This document shows, piece by piece, positions 1 to 9,029 of a DNA stretch of 64,000 nt (position 1 is its first letter; every line of letters starts with the position of its first letter). Location: assembly GCA_035516255.1 (NCBI GenBank), contig DATJAL010000044.1:41023-105022 (forward strand), written 5' to 3'. The DNA comes from Chitinivibrionales bacterium. Lineage in GTDB: Bacteria > Fibrobacterota > Chitinivibrionia > Chitinivibrionales > FEN-1185. A program made the position numbers and the translations under genes. Under the pieces are notes generated by a model. The model worked only from the letters and a program-made list of their open reading frames with translations, was not told the origin of the DNA and did not search any database.

Positions 1-35
1 AGTGATATACGAGCAAAAAAATTAATGCGGCAAAG

Positions 36-64
36 AAAAACCGCCCCGGGTTTCCTCGGGGCGG
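36..64 (-). terminator. Rho-independent terminator
   Basis: An 8-bp perfect GC stem (41-48 paired with 57-64, 8-nt loop) is followed on the minus strand by TTTTTCTTT. It sits about 40 bases past the stop of the secreted-protein gene at 104-541 and should end that transcript. Confidence 0.85.
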
Positions 65-103
65 CAAAAAACCAAGTCCCTGCGTCAAACAACGCGGAGA
101 AAA

Positions 104-541
104 TCACTTTGCAGCGGGAGCGGCGGCAGGCTCCGCTGCGGGAGCCGCGGCCGGGGCCGCTTCCGTTTTCTTCTCGGCCTTTCCGGCTTTAGGAGCGGCC
201 GGGGCTGCGGCTTTTTCAACGATCCTGGTGGCCACTTTCTTGCCGTCCACCGTTTTGCAGGTTACCGTCACCTTCGCATCGGCCTTGAGATCGCCAAGGG
301 GAATTTCTTTTTTCCCGCTCAACACCTTCGCACCGGTCTCAACACTCAACGTGTCTTCGGCCTTCTTGACTTTAACGATAATCGAGTTGGCGATGGCGTC
401 GACGGAAACAACCGTTCCCGCGATCGAAGATTCTTTTTTTGCGCCATTGGCCGCCTTTGCCGGAGCCGGAGCCGCCGCTTCACCGGCAAAAAGCAAGCTG
501 GCACATGCTATCAGGGCAATCAACATTTTCGCGATATTCAT
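104..541 (-). CDS. Small secreted protein with Ala/Pro/Lys-rich tail
   Basis: A 145-residue exported protein of unknown function. The ATG at 541 is chosen because GGGAGGG lies just upstream and the protein then opens with a clear signal peptide (MNIAKMLIALIACASLLFAG, with likely cleavage after an Ala). The middle (about residues 35-110) reads as a small beta-rich fold, with alternating hydrophobics around GTVVSVDAIANSIIVKV and KVTVTCKTVDGKKVATRIV, resembling the OB-like small domains of secreted DUF5666-type proteins. The last 35 residues are low-complexity Ala/Pro/Glu/Lys, probably disordered. It stands alone with its own terminator. The function is not recognisable; a metal- or surface-binding role would be a guess. 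Confidence 0.75.
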   Translation of the reverse strand: MNIAKMLIALIACASLLFAGEAAAPAPAKAANGAKKESSIAGTVVSVDAIANSIIVKVKKAEDTLSVETGAKVLSGKKEIPLGDLKADAKVTVTCKTVDGKKVATRIVEKAAAPAAPKAGKAEKKTEAAPAAAPAAEPAAAPAAK

Positions 542-873
542 ACAACCCTCCCTATAGTTAAAGTGAAAGGTACGTGGTTTTATAAAACCAAAATTCTCAA
601 TATGCAAACCGCCTGCCATTTAAAAAATTAACCAAGGACAACTCCAATCGCCTGTAATTTTGAGAGTTGCGCTGAAGAAACAAAATAAGCGGATTTTGTT
701 TTTTAAGGGCAATAACCCAAAGAGTGCATGGCATATACCAAAACGTCAACCTTCTTCCCCACAGTATCCATACGCGCTGTACATTTGAGGCCGTAAAAGC
801 CGGCCGTTGTGGTTTGCCATGGCTGCTGGAAAGCGGTATATTCTCGGAGAAAGCAATCGGAGGCGCCGAATAT
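542..873. other. Intergenic region between divergent genes
   Basis: About 330 bases separating two divergently transcribed genes, so it should hold both promoters. Overlapping short open frames here have no ribosome site or protein-like composition. I see no repeat or RNA gene. Confidence 0.5.
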
Positions 874-1263
874 ATGAAATCGCCGGTCACGTTTTTTATC
901 GGTCTTTTTGTGCTGGTACTGTGCGCCGTTCAATTCGCTCTCAGCTTGGACCCCGTAAGAATTATTGGAGTTGCGGTTGGGGCTTTCTTTCTTATTTTCG
1001 GGTGGTTTATTGGATGGACGCGAAGCAGGACGTTTACCCTTGTTCTCGGGCATGCCGCGGTCGCAATAGGATGCCTGGTGGTGGCGTATGCCATTTATCA
1101 ACTGCCTTCGGTGAGAACCGCGCCGAACCTGCTCAACGTATTGGACCTTCCTTTATTTTGGGGACTGCTGACCATGTTCGGCGGATATTGCATGATAACC
1201 CACGGTTATTGCAATTGCTGCATCCGACAAAATGAATCAAAGGACAAGAAGATGGCCGGTTAG
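874..1263 (+). CDS. Four-helix inner-membrane protein, unknown function
   Basis: A 129-residue integral membrane protein. The start at 874 follows GGAGG with 10-nt spacing, and the protein then begins directly with a hydrophobic helix. Four transmembrane segments are visible at roughly residues 4-22, 27-45, 52-72 and 88-108. The short C-terminal tail has a Cys cluster (CNCC) followed by charged residues, which may be cytoplasmic. Nothing in the sequence identifies a family, and the neighbours (a small secreted protein and a YciI-like protein) do not suggest a pathway. Confidence is good that it is a gene and low for any function. Confidence 0.7.
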   Translation: MKSPVTFFIGLFVLVLCAVQFALSLDPVRIIGVAVGAFFLIFGWFIGWTRSRTFTLVLGHAAVAIGCLVVAYAIYQLPSVRTAPNLLNVLDLPLFWGLLTMFGGYCMITHGYCNCCIRQNESKDKKMAG

Positions 1264-1293
1264 GTTCGGGGCCCGAGTCCCTCCGGCAAAGTC

Positions 1294-1335
1294 AAAAAAA
1301 AAGCCCTTCTTGATTTACGAGATCAGGAAGGGCTT
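1294..1335 (-). terminator. Rho-independent terminator, possibly bidirectional
   Basis: Long inverted repeat 1301-1335 (AAGCCCTTC against GAAGGGCTT, near-perfect beyond that), followed on the minus strand by a run of T (1294-1300). It lies between the convergent membrane-protein and YciI-like genes and probably ends the latter. Confidence 0.85.
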
Positions 1336-1381
1336 GCGTATTGTCCTCTCATTGCTCAACGGCAAAATTGAACCCTCGCTG

Positions 1382-1657
1382 TCATGTTTTTTGTTCCAGA
1401 GTAACATTCCATTCCCTGATGGTTACTTTCCCCACCATTTTTTCAACGACAAAAGGATCAGTTTTGACAAATTCTTCGGCGCTTTCTTTGTCTGTAAAAA
1501 TCCCCATTGATCCTTCCTGCGGATTTTTAAACGTGCCGATTGCCATTATCTTTCCTTTTGCGAAATACTCATCCACCTGTTTTTTATGGCGAGGATATGC
1601 TTCCCAGACCCGGTCCATGGTCACATCACCCAATTCATAAAAAACAACGGCTCTCAT
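1382..1657 (-). CDS. YciI-like (YCII-related) protein
   Basis: A 91-residue soluble protein matching the short alpha/beta YciI-type fold: an N-terminal beta strand (MRAVVFYELGDV), a helix with a conserved-looking His (YPRHKKQVDEYFAKGKIMAIG), then GIFTDKESAEEFVKTDPFV, the usual 'D-P-F/Y-V' segment of this family, and a final strand TIREWNV. Family members are small putative enzymes or domain partners of uncertain reaction. It lies between a membrane protein and a secreted DUF4412-like protein, with no evident operon partner, and a strong terminator follows. The family call is reasonably sure; the activity is unknown. Confidence 0.75.
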   Translation of the reverse strand: MRAVVFYELGDVTMDRVWEAYPRHKKQVDEYFAKGKIMAIGTFKNPQEGSMGIFTDKESAEEFVKTDPFVVEKMVGKVTIREWNVTLEQKT

Positions 1658-1686
1658 GGAACCTCCAAAACTTTCCGCTGCACCGT

Positions 1687-2295
1687 TTACTTTGCCGCCG
1701 GTACTATTCCCTTCATCATGTCGCCGATCCCCGCGGGCATTTCGAATTTTGTATAGCCGGGCGGAATCTCGAAGACCGAGTCCGCCGGAGCGCCTTCTTT
1801 TATGTTTTTAAGCTCGCTGGACGATTCCACCTTCCCGCCGCGCCTTGTCTCCGACTTCACCGCGAACATGAGCTTTTTTGAAATCCACTGCGTGACTTCG
1901 CCGAGCGATTTGTCCTTGAAAACGCAGAGGGTCTTTTCGCACGGATAGCCGTTGACGGTCTCCTCGCCGAGTTTCTTGATTTCCGCGACGTCTTCCGACT
2001 TCTCCTTTATCGTGGGAACGTCCTTCGCCGACACGCCGGCCATCTCCATGTATTGATTCTTCTCCATGAGCGTCCACGTGACGCCCTTGTCAAAACGCAT
2101 GATGATGACGGTCGTCGCGCCCTTTTTGTTTTTTTTCTCAACGCGCATGCGGTCCCTGTTCACCGAAATCTTCTGCGAATCCGGCTTTCCCTTCACGATC
2201 TGGATCATGTCGGCGGTGAATTGGCCCACGAACGGTTTTTCCTGGGCGACTATCAGGGCCGGAAGCGCCAGCACCATCACGGCTCTACGAATCAT
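1687..2295 (-). CDS. Secreted DUF4412-like protein
   Basis: A 202-residue exported protein. The ATG at 2295 is preferred over a longer frame because AAAGGAG precedes it and it exposes a signal peptide (MIRRAVMVLALPALIVAQ). The mature part has the pattern of periplasmic DUF4412/LolA-like proteins: a beta-rich half with repeated 'vs.drmRve...K......I..fdkgv.w.l....y' segments, then GEETVNGYPCEKTLCVFKDKSLGEVTQWISKKL, and a C-terminal PPGYTKFEMPAG segment typical of that group. Two Cys (near CEKTLC) could form a disulfide. Probably a periplasmic or outer-membrane-facing lipid-binding type beta protein. Monocistronic by context. Confidence 0.7.
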   Translation of the reverse strand: MIRRAVMVLALPALIVAQEKPFVGQFTADMIQIVKGKPDSQKISVNRDRMRVEKKNKKGATTVIIMRFDKGVTWTLMEKNQYMEMAGVSAKDVPTIKEKSEDVAEIKKLGEETVNGYPCEKTLCVFKDKSLGEVTQWISKKLMFAVKSETRRGGKVESSSELKNIKEGAPADSVFEIPPGYTKFEMPAGIGDMMKGIVPAAK

Positions 2296-2439
2296 AATAA
2301 GGCTCCTTTGAAAAGGTGGATACCGCAGATGAAAATAATTTTTATTATGACGAAGGAAAAATAACATAAACAGGAATCGATTACGGCCCCCAGCATGGGC
2401 ACTTCCCGGGGAAATCTCGCATCGTCAAATGAAACGGAA

Positions 2440-2470
2440 GCGGGGCGATTGGCTTGCCCGCTCGCCCCGC
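2440..2470 (-). terminator. Probable terminator hairpin
   Basis: A 9-bp perfect stem GCGGGGCGA (2440-2448) with TCGCCCCGC (2462-2470). The minus-strand 3' side is only moderately T-rich. It lies just beyond the stop of the gene at 2535-3107. Confidence 0.55.
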
Positions 2471-2534
2471 ATTTTGCTTCGGTTGATTCGCGCTTTTTCC
2501 GAAGTTTTGTTCTTTACGGATAAAATGGCCCGCC

Positions 2535-3107
2535 TTATCTGAACATTATTTTGGTTATGATCCTCTCGCCGCCGTTTTGTATCTCAAGGAGATAGGGTCC
2601 GGAGGGCAGTTCCGGCGCCTCCATGATGATTTTCCGGCCTGTAAATCCTGCTTTCCTGAGCAGATTTCCTTGCAGGTCATACAATGCCGCCCGGGTTTTT
2701 TCCAAACCATCCCGCGTGTCCATGATTGAAATTTTTCCGCCGGTACGGGCAACGATGAAATGACTGGTTCGCGCATTCAGGTCTTTGTTTCGCACCGCCG
2801 TCACCGGTATCATCAGGCTGTCGGCGGGGCTGAACAGGCCAAGGTTCCTGCTGCAGCTCACGTGCCAGTACCACATCCCGGCCGAAAGACCGACCCCTGC
2901 CTGGTACGCCGTGTCGTTTACCGGCACGGAATAGCATCCCGTGAAGGCGCTGTTGTCGGCAAATTCGATCTTGTATGATGTCGCGCCCGTGACAGGATGC
3001 CAGACGAACAATGGTTTTGATGTCGAGACCTGGGCGCCGTTGAAGCGGTTTTCATGCGTCCCCCTATTTTCGGACGGTAATGGTGATGTTACCTCATAAT
3101 AATACAT
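2535..3107 (-). CDS. Fibronectin-III-like domain plus type IX-like sorting tail, probably 5'-truncated
   Basis: The frame encodes a beta-sandwich segment resembling a fibronectin III fold (KPLFVWHPVTGATSYKIEF ... YWHVSC), followed by a C-terminal module like type IX secretion sorting domains: ISIMDTRDGLEKTRAALYDLQGNLL, then ELPSGPYLLEIQNGGERI and a short basic end. No signal peptide is present with the ATG at 3107, and the frame extends further upstream to a weak TTG at 3224 without gaining one. A protein with such a tail should be exported, so this is probably the 3' remnant of a longer gene, or an export signal has been lost. The sorting-module assignment is by pattern, not by search. Confidence 0.5.
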   Translation of the reverse strand: MYYYEVTSPLPSENRGTHENRFNGAQVSTSKPLFVWHPVTGATSYKIEFADNSAFTGCYSVPVNDTAYQAGVGLSAGMWYWHVSCSRNLGLFSPADSLMIPVTAVRNKDLNARTSHFIVARTGGKISIMDTRDGLEKTRAALYDLQGNLLRKAGFTGRKIIMEAPELPSGPYLLEIQNGGERIITKIMFR

Positions 3108-3331
3108 ACTCTTTATTTTAAAGACAAGATTGAAGAAGAAAAAGTGTTTTCTGGCCGAAACATCATCGCCTGATGCGCCATGCCGATTTGTGACGGCCGT
3201 CACACCTGTTCTTTTCACGCTCAATTATATTGAAATTAAAAAAACGTAGTACCCGGCGCGAATATTTATCCGCGTCAAATAACGCCCGATTATTTATTTT
3301 GATTCATGGACTCAACCCCCAAGAGGCATTC

Positions 3332-3910
3332 ATGAAACAGTTTGTTTTCGCCCTGCTGCTTTTCTGCCCGCTTGCTTTCGCCCAGGCCCCCTGCGACGAT
3401 CCGCGGTACCTGGAGCTCAAAAAAAAACCGCTCGACGCCATGAGTAAGCGGGAGTTCGAGTATTTCATGCTCAAGGAGAAATTCTGCTTGGAGGACGCCG
3501 CGAAAACCGGCGCAAAGCTGTGCACGCTCGTGGTGGTCATCGATTCGGCGGTGATTGACGGAAAAGAAAAGGAGATGCGCGTGTTCGTCGACGACGTGGA
3601 GATGGGCCCCGTGTCGCGGAGCAACAGCATCGCGGTCACGCCGGGCATCCACCGGATAAGCCTGTTCTCCCTCACCGACATCGACGATTACGAAAAAAAG
3701 ATCAACCGGCGGATCCTCACCAACGAGGACAAGAATTACAACTACGGCATCGGCGTGATGGAGGCCAAGCTCAAGCAGATGAAGAACACGGTGAAGGCGA
3801 TCAACGCGGCGGGCAAGAGCATGGTGATCCATTACCGCTTCTTCTGCGACACCGGGAAAACCGGCAAATGCAACGATGACGGATGGTCGCTGATACCGGA
3901 ACTGAATTGA
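3332..3910 (+). CDS. Secreted protein of unknown function
   Basis: A 192-residue protein starting at the ATG at 3332, with AAGAGG upstream and a clear signal peptide (MKQFVFALLLFCPLAFAQ). The mature part has Cys in APCDD, EKFCLED, KLCTLVVVIDS, FFCDTGKTGKC, and a central VFVDDVEMGPVSRSNSIAVTPGIHRISLFSL stretch that looks like a PEGA-like beta-sandwich ('v.vdg...g......i.v.pG.h.i.l'). That suggests a surface or periplasmic protein. It is followed 32 bases later by another exported protein in the same direction, so the two may be co-transcribed. The domain comparison is tentative. Confidence 0.7.
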   Translation: MKQFVFALLLFCPLAFAQAPCDDPRYLELKKKPLDAMSKREFEYFMLKEKFCLEDAAKTGAKLCTLVVVIDSAVIDGKEKEMRVFVDDVEMGPVSRSNSIAVTPGIHRISLFSLTDIDDYEKKINRRILTNEDKNYNYGIGVMEAKLKQMKNTVKAINAAGKSMVIHYRFFCDTGKTGKCNDDGWSLIPELN

Positions 3911-3942
3911 TTGCGGATTGAAAACAAAAAATGGGCGATGCA

Positions 3943-4653
3943 ATGAAAATGAAGTTACTGCCCTTTGTATATCTGTCTGGCACGGCCATGATATTGCTTT
4001 GCCTGTGCGTGTCGCCGCTTAACGATGTCGACATCGACGATTTCAGCCTCATCGGCGCGAACATGAGCATCAGCAAGTATTTCGGCAGCGCCTCGCCGGC
4101 GTGGGAGACCGTGCACGTCTCGGTATACGATAAAAATTACGCAAGCGTCAAGATCAAGAACGGCGGCGTGTCGGTCAACGGCACCGCCATGGGGTACGAC
4201 AGTTCCGCCCTGTACCTCTGCTATACCGAGGACAACCTCGCCATTGTCAAGAACACCGGCTATCAGTTCGTGATCACCCTTTCCAACGGCGCCCAATGCA
4301 CCTCGAGCGTGCGCACGCCCGCTGCGGAGTTCGGCGCCGCCACCGCGCCCGCCTCGTTCCGTTTGGGCCAGGGGGCCACGGTCACCTGGACCGACGTGGC
4401 GCAGGGCTCGCCCGTCGCCGTCAAGCTCTCCATCGAATCAACAAAAGATTCCGCAAACCACATCGTGATTGACGACGCCGGCGTGCCCGATTCGGGCAGG
4501 TTTGTGGTACCGCCGATCGCCGACACCACGCTTGCGGGCAGCGCCACGCTCGAGCTCACCCGCTCGGCAGCGGGCACGGTGTCCTCCAAGCTCCGCAGCG
4601 GGTCCATTGGTGTGACGTATATGTTTTCGGTAAAGATGACCGCGACGAAATGA
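3943..4653 (+). CDS. Exported protein, possible lipoprotein
   Basis: A 236-residue protein. The ATG at 3943 gives MKMKLLPFVYLSGTAMILL, a basic N-terminus followed by a hydrophobic segment ending in CLCV, which could be a non-canonical lipobox or a normal cleavage site; an in-frame ATG at 3931 is an alternative start. The rest is Ser/Thr/Ala-rich and beta-strand-like (TVHVSVYDKNYASVKIKNGGVSVNG; TVTWTDVAQGSPVAVKLSIE), as in repetitive Ig-like surface domains. No catalytic motif is seen. It follows another exported protein in the same orientation. The family is not recognised. Confidence 0.65.
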   Translation: MKMKLLPFVYLSGTAMILLCLCVSPLNDVDIDDFSLIGANMSISKYFGSASPAWETVHVSVYDKNYASVKIKNGGVSVNGTAMGYDSSALYLCYTEDNLAIVKNTGYQFVITLSNGAQCTSSVRTPAAEFGAATAPASFRLGQGATVTWTDVAQGSPVAVKLSIESTKDSANHIVIDDAGVPDSGRFVVPPIADTTLAGSATLELTRSAAGTVSSKLRSGSIGVTYMFSVKMTATK

Positions 4654-4784
4654 GGATCATCGCGGTATCCTCCAATATTTTTTTTAGATTGAATTAAATT
4701 AAGAAATCTCCCGTCATTATTCATTTCTGTGTTTATATTTGTACTTTATAAAAAAGATATCCTTTTCCCCCCAAAGGAGTTTTT

Positions 4785-6782
4785 ATGCGTTTAACGTTAT
4801 CCCGCATTCTTGTTTTTCTTGTCACCCTTGTTTTTTCCCTCAACGCGGCGGTCGCGATCTCCGGCACGGTAAAAGACCAAGCCACGCAGGCTCCGATCCA
4901 GGGCGCCATCGTCAGTCTCGCGGACACCGGGCTCACCTGCATTTCAGACCAAAACGGCTTTTACTCGTTCGGCGGCCCTGTTTCGGCCGGCCCCATGGCG
5001 CTGCCCTCCCCGGAAATCAACAGGCCATTCCTCTCAGGCGCCAACCTCACGTTCAGCGTCAGGGACGTCTCATCGCGGGTGCGCGTGGGCCTCTACACCC
5101 TCGGCGGCAGGCTTGCCGGTTCTTTTTTCGACAAGCAACTGACGCAGGGCGAATACCGCATCAACCCGTTCCTGGGCAGGCCGTCTTCCCAGATCTGCCT
5201 GCTGCGCGTGCAGGTCGGTAACAGCGTCACCTGCATCAAAACGCCTTTTCTCTCCGGCACCGGAAGCACCGCGGGGATTTTCCAGAGGACCGGCAACCTT
5301 GTCAAACGGCAATCGTTGTCAAAGGCCTCGGCCGCGGTCGATTCGATCTTCTCCTGGGCCGTGGGCTACAACGCGGGAAAGCTGGGCATCAGCACTCTGA
5401 CCGGCACCTACGACATCACGCTGTCGCGCACCGTTCCCGCCGGACAGGTGCAGGTGCTCCAGACGTCGCAGGCAGGCGACCAGCTCGCGGCGCAGCCCGC
5501 CCTTTCCTTTGCCGCAGACGACGGCTCGTTGCTTCCCACGCTCACCGTGACCCCGGCCACCACGTACCAGACCATCTACGGGTTCGGCGCCGCGTTTACC
5601 GAATGCGCGGTATACAACCTCTGCAAGGTCACCCCGGCGAGAAAGGCCGCGGTGCTCAATGATTTCTTCAACCCCTACACGGGCGCGGGCTTCTCGCTCA
5701 TGCGCGCCGCGATCAACAGCTGCGACTTTTCCCTGGCCATGTACGACTACGACGGGACGACCAACGATTACGGCCTTGCAAACTTCGACATGAGCCACGA
5801 CATGAAATGGATGATCCCCAGCATCAAGCAGGCCCTGCACGTTCCGGGCGCCAATTTCAAGCTGTTCGGCTCGCCGTGGGCGCCGCCGGCCTGGATGAAA
5901 ACGTCGGACAATAGGCTGGGCGCCGCGGGCGGCGGCGGCGGCACCCTGCGCACGGACTGTTATAATTCATGGGCCAACTATTTTGTCAAGTACATCAACA
6001 CGATGAAGGCCAACGGCATCCCCGTCTGGGGCATCACCATCCAGAACGAGCCGGCCTACGACGCCTACTGGGAAGCGTGCGTCTATTCGGCGGCGCAGGA
6101 AAGGGACTTTCTCAAGAACGCGCTCGGCCCGGTGTTCGACACCAACAAGATTGACGCGAAAATAATGATCTGGGACCACAACAAGGACCTGATCGTCGAT
6201 TGGGCCAACACCATCCTCGGCGACGCCGCCGCGGCAAAATACGCCTGGGGCGTGGCGTACCACCGGTACGCGGGCGATTTGTTCCAGAACCTAGACACCA
6301 CCCATAATAATTTCCCCACGTATCCCTTGATCGCCACCGAATGCAGCGTGCGTGACACCTGGACCGAGGCCGAGCGCATGGCCCACGAGATCATCGGCGA
6401 TCTCAACAACTGGTCGAGCGGGTATCTCACGTGGAACCTGGACACCGATTACAGCGGCGGGCCGTACCACAACAGGCCCGAGCCCGGCAGCTGCGTGGGC
6501 CCCATCGTGCTCGATTCGGCGACCGACAGCATGAAAATCTTTCCGAATTATTATTATATGACGCATTTCAGCAAATACTTCCAGCCCGGCGCCGTGCGCG
6601 TGCTGAGCGCACTCACGGGGTCAACGCTGGAAATCACCGCGTGCAAAAATGCCGACGGTTGCATCGTGGTGAACGCGCTGAACAAGGGGGACGCGGCGGT
6701 GCCGTTCAAGATCAAGCAGGGCACGCAGATCATCAAGCCCACGATCGCGGCGCACGCGTTGATGAGTTTTATTTATTTCTAG
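4785..6782 (+). CDS. Secreted GH30-family glycosidase with N-terminal sorting-like module
   Basis: A 665-residue exported glycoside hydrolase. AAAGGAG precedes the ATG, and the signal peptide is residues 1-25. Residues about 26-65 form a CarboxypepD_reg/CnaB-like beta domain (ISGTVKDQATQAPIQGAIVSL). Residues 80-155 resemble a type IX sorting module (TFSVRDVSSRVRVGLYTLGGRLAGSFF) placed before, not after, the enzyme. The catalytic region from about 255 is GH30-like: YGFGAAFTEC, GSPWAPPAWMKT, then ITIQNEP with the likely acid/base Glu422 and ATECS with the likely nucleophile Glu519. A C-terminal beta sandwich closes the protein, as in GH30 enzymes. Known GH30 members act on beta-1,6-glucan, xylan or glucosylceramide; the substrate here is not determinable. 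It stands as a single gene. Confidence 0.88.
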   Translation: MRLTLSRILVFLVTLVFSLNAAVAISGTVKDQATQAPIQGAIVSLADTGLTCISDQNGFYSFGGPVSAGPMALPSPEINRPFLSGANLTFSVRDVSSRVRVGLYTLGGRLAGSFFDKQLTQGEYRINPFLGRPSSQICLLRVQVGNSVTCIKTPFLSGTGSTAGIFQRTGNLVKRQSLSKASAAVDSIFSWAVGYNAGKLGISTLTGTYDITLSRTVPAGQVQVLQTSQAGDQLAAQPALSFAADDGSLLPTLTVTPATTYQTIYGFGAAFTECAVYNLCKVTPARKAAVLNDFFNPYTGAGFSLMRAAINSCDFSLAMYDYDGTTNDYGLANFDMSHDMKWMIPSIKQALHVPGANFKLFGSPWAPPAWMKTSDNRLGAAGGGGGTLRTDCYNSWANYFVKYINTMKANGIPVWGITIQNEPAYDAYWEACVYSAAQERDFLKNALGPVFDTNKIDAKIMIWDHNKDLIVDWANTILGDAAAAKYAWGVAYHRYAGDLFQNLDTTHNNFPTYPLIATECSVRDTWTEAERMAHEIIGDLNNWSSGYLTWNLDTDYSGGPYHNRPEPGSCVGPIVLDSATDSMKIFPNYYYMTHFSKYFQPGAVRVLSALTGSTLEITACKNADGCIVVNALNKGDAAVPFKIKQGTQIIKPTIAAHALMSFIYF

Positions 6783-6875
6783 AGCAGTTAGAAATTGCGG
6801 GGGAGAGGCACGGCCTGTCTCCTGCCTGCCGAAATAATCATTGCGCCTGCCGATTGGCGACCGGCGTTTTCGCGG

Positions 6876-7859
6876 TTAGTCAAGCAGCTTGTTTTCCCGG
6901 TACCAGGCCAGCGTGTCGCGGATCGTTTCCTCGAAGGGACGGGGACAATAGCCGAAGGCGGCGGACGCCTTGTCGCGGGAAATATTTTTGTGGCCGTTCT
7001 TCAACGTTGCGATTGATACCGATGTGTAAAGAGGTTCCCGCGCGCAAAGCCTGCACCACCATTCAGCAAACGGCGCGCCGATTGCGGCGAGCCACAGCGG
7101 GCTGAGCAGCCACATCGTTTTTCGCCCCTGCATCCCGTCGATGACCCGCGCCATGTCGCCGATCGAGACCCAATGGCCGGGAACCAGGTATTGCTCGCCC
7201 CGGACGCCCTTAGCCTCGGCCCCCAGCGCGGCGTCCACGACATCGCGGACATCAACCCAGTTGAAACCGCCCCTCACGCCGATCGGCATTCTTCCCCGGC
7301 CGATCTGCTTCACGATGCGGCCCAAGAACGAACCGTGGAAATCGTTCGGGCCGATGATGCCGGTGGGATTGAGTATCACCGCGTCAAGACCTTGTGCAAT
7401 GCCGCGCCGCACTTCCTGTTCGCCCGCCGCTTTTGAACGGTCGTAGGGCGGCGCGTGCGGCGAGGAGACCTTTCGCCGCGTCTCGTTGAGCGGCTCGCCA
7501 TGCGGATACGGGTCGAACGCGTGGATGGAGCTGAAATGCACGAGCCTGCGAACATTGTTTTTCAGACATGCCTCCACCACGTTTGCCACGCCGTCAATAT
7601 TGATCTGCTTGATGGTTTTCCATCCGCCGCCGGTGATGCCGATGCGGGCCGCACAGTGAAACACGGTTGACGCGCCGGCAAACGCCTTCGCCAGGCTCGC
7701 GGGATCGCGCACGTCTCCCTTGACAATTTCAACAGGCAGCCCCTTGAGCGCCCCGTCGGACGACCGGACAAGACAGGTCACCGGGCGTTTTTGCTCCAAT
7801 AATTTTCTAACGAGATTCGCGCCCACATGGCCGCTTGCGCCGGTAACGATTGTTTTCAT
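6876..7859 (-). CDS. Extended SDR: NAD(P)-dependent epimerase/dehydratase
   Basis: A 327-residue Rossmann-fold protein. The nucleotide-binding motif GASGHVGANLV is at the very N-terminus, and the catalytic Tyr-Lys pair is seen as YDRSKAAGE. HCAARIGITGGGWKTIKQIN and NPTGIIGPNDFHGSFLG are typical of the 3-beta-HSD/dihydroflavonol-reductase branch of extended SDRs, which oxidise or reduce hydroxyl groups on sugars, steroids or polyketides. The ATG at 7859 has GGAAAGGAT upstream. Another ATG at 7877 overlaps the stop of the nitroreductase gene (ATGA), so the two genes are translationally coupled either way. The substrate is unknown. Confidence 0.85.
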   Translation of the reverse strand: MKTIVTGASGHVGANLVRKLLEQKRPVTCLVRSSDGALKGLPVEIVKGDVRDPASLAKAFAGASTVFHCAARIGITGGGWKTIKQINIDGVANVVEACLKNNVRRLVHFSSIHAFDPYPHGEPLNETRRKVSSPHAPPYDRSKAAGEQEVRRGIAQGLDAVILNPTGIIGPNDFHGSFLGRIVKQIGRGRMPIGVRGGFNWVDVRDVVDAALGAEAKGVRGEQYLVPGHWVSIGDMARVIDGMQGRKTMWLLSPLWLAAIGAPFAEWWCRLCAREPLYTSVSIATLKNGHKNISRDKASAAFGYCPRPFEETIRDTLAWYRENKLLD

Positions 7860-7873
7860 GAAATCCTTTCCGC

Positions 7874-8695
7874 TCATTCGCCGATCCAGCTCACGAAATA
7901 ATCCGCGCCCGGCATTTCCTTTCCGTCAATGATCCGCCACGCGCCCTTGAGGCCGAGTTCCTGCGCGGCGCACTCGAAGTTGGCCATGGCGATGCCGGCG
8001 TGCAGCTCGCCCCTGGCCTTCGCGTCCGCCCGTTTGGCATAGAAATGGAAGGTATCGCGCGGCGTCTCCCGTATGATGCGCCACGGCTGGTAATTGACGC
8101 CCGACGGCGCGAGGCGAACGCATTCCAGCGCTTCGGCGTACCTGCCTGCCGCTCCCTGCGTGAGCGGTTTATTCCCATCGCCGTCGAAGAAAAGCTCGCG
8201 CCAGGGTTTTCTTACCCGCGACCGGTTGGTGATTTTAATCAACACGTCCACCAGCGACCTTTTTCCCGAGGGAATGCCCACGGGCGACACGATCACCAGC
8301 TTCTCGCCGTCCCTCAGTCCGGCCTTTTTCGCAAAACCCTGCCTGTTGAACGTGAGCGCCATCCAGCACGTTCCGAGGCCGAGGCCGGTCAATTCGAGTA
8401 CCGCCTTTTCAAAACAATACCCGAAATCCAAAAACGCGCGGGCGGCAGGCGTTGTCACGCCGGCGATGAACAGCCGCGCCCCCTTGATGAATCCGTAGGT
8501 GCCGAAACGGCGCGGCCCGGCTTTTTCCGCTTCGGCAAGGTCAATGAGTTCCAGGCGGCATTTATTGCCGAACGTACCGATGGTATTGCTTTGGCAGATG
8601 TTCCTTATTGAGGCCTTCTGCTCATCAGAAAGCGGCATGGGATCATAGGTGCGGACCGAGACGCGGCGGCGGATTAATTCAATCATAGATGACAT
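7874..8695 (-). CDS. Nitroreductase-family (TM1586-like) flavoprotein
   Basis: A 273-residue protein with the two-lobed layout of TM1586-type nitroreductases. The N-terminal half begins MIELIRRRVSVRTYDPMPLSDEQ and contains FDFG-like packing around CFEKAVLELTGLGLGTCWMALTF. The second half repeats the fold with ALECVRLAPSGVNYQPWRI, where the 'aPSg.N.QPW' motif is the usual flavin-contact segment. It is predicted to bind FMN and reduce an unknown acceptor with NAD(P)H. AAAAGGACC precedes the start. It is the first gene of a two-gene operon with the downstream SDR, with stop and start overlapping by ATGA. Both being redox enzymes suggests a shared small-molecule pathway. Confidence 0.8.
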   Translation of the reverse strand: MSSMIELIRRRVSVRTYDPMPLSDEQKASIRNICQSNTIGTFGNKCRLELIDLAEAEKAGPRRFGTYGFIKGARLFIAGVTTPAARAFLDFGYCFEKAVLELTGLGLGTCWMALTFNRQGFAKKAGLRDGEKLVIVSPVGIPSGKRSLVDVLIKITNRSRVRKPWRELFFDGDGNKPLTQGAAGRYAEALECVRLAPSGVNYQPWRIIRETPRDTFHFYAKRADAKARGELHAGIAMANFECAAQELGLKGAWRIIDGKEMPGADYFVSWIGE

Positions 8696-9029
8696 GGAAA
8701 GGTCCTTTTCATTTCCTCAGAAATATACTATGTAATTGAAAGACCTTGCGGCAAGCTGGGATTTTTTAAATGAATTTTCTGCCGTAGGGTACGGGATTCC
8801 AAACAATGACCGCAGATCCCCTCTGCCGATACAACAATCTCTTCTTCCGACGTGCAAATCTTGACCTGCCGCTTTTTATCAGGGAGGCGGCGGAAGCCGG
8901 GGCCGGGGGGAGACGACCCTTGGAAGTACCCGAAGGGGTATACCGCTCCCCCGACTTTTTATTTTAATAAAAAAGCCCCTGCCCTTTTATCAAGAACAGA
9001 GGCCTTTTCAATCCAGCAAAGAAACTCTT
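8696..9029. repeat. Intergenic region with a GC-rich dispersed repeat (type B)
   Basis: From about 8878 to 8953 there is a GC-rich block (gcggaagccggggccggggggag ... ggtataccgctcccc, quoted in part). It matches parts of blocks near 33320 and 55950, and in reverse orientation those near 19970 and 53970. A weak hairpin with flanking A/T runs at 8965-9010 may terminate the OmpA-family gene. No gene is seen. Confidence 0.55.
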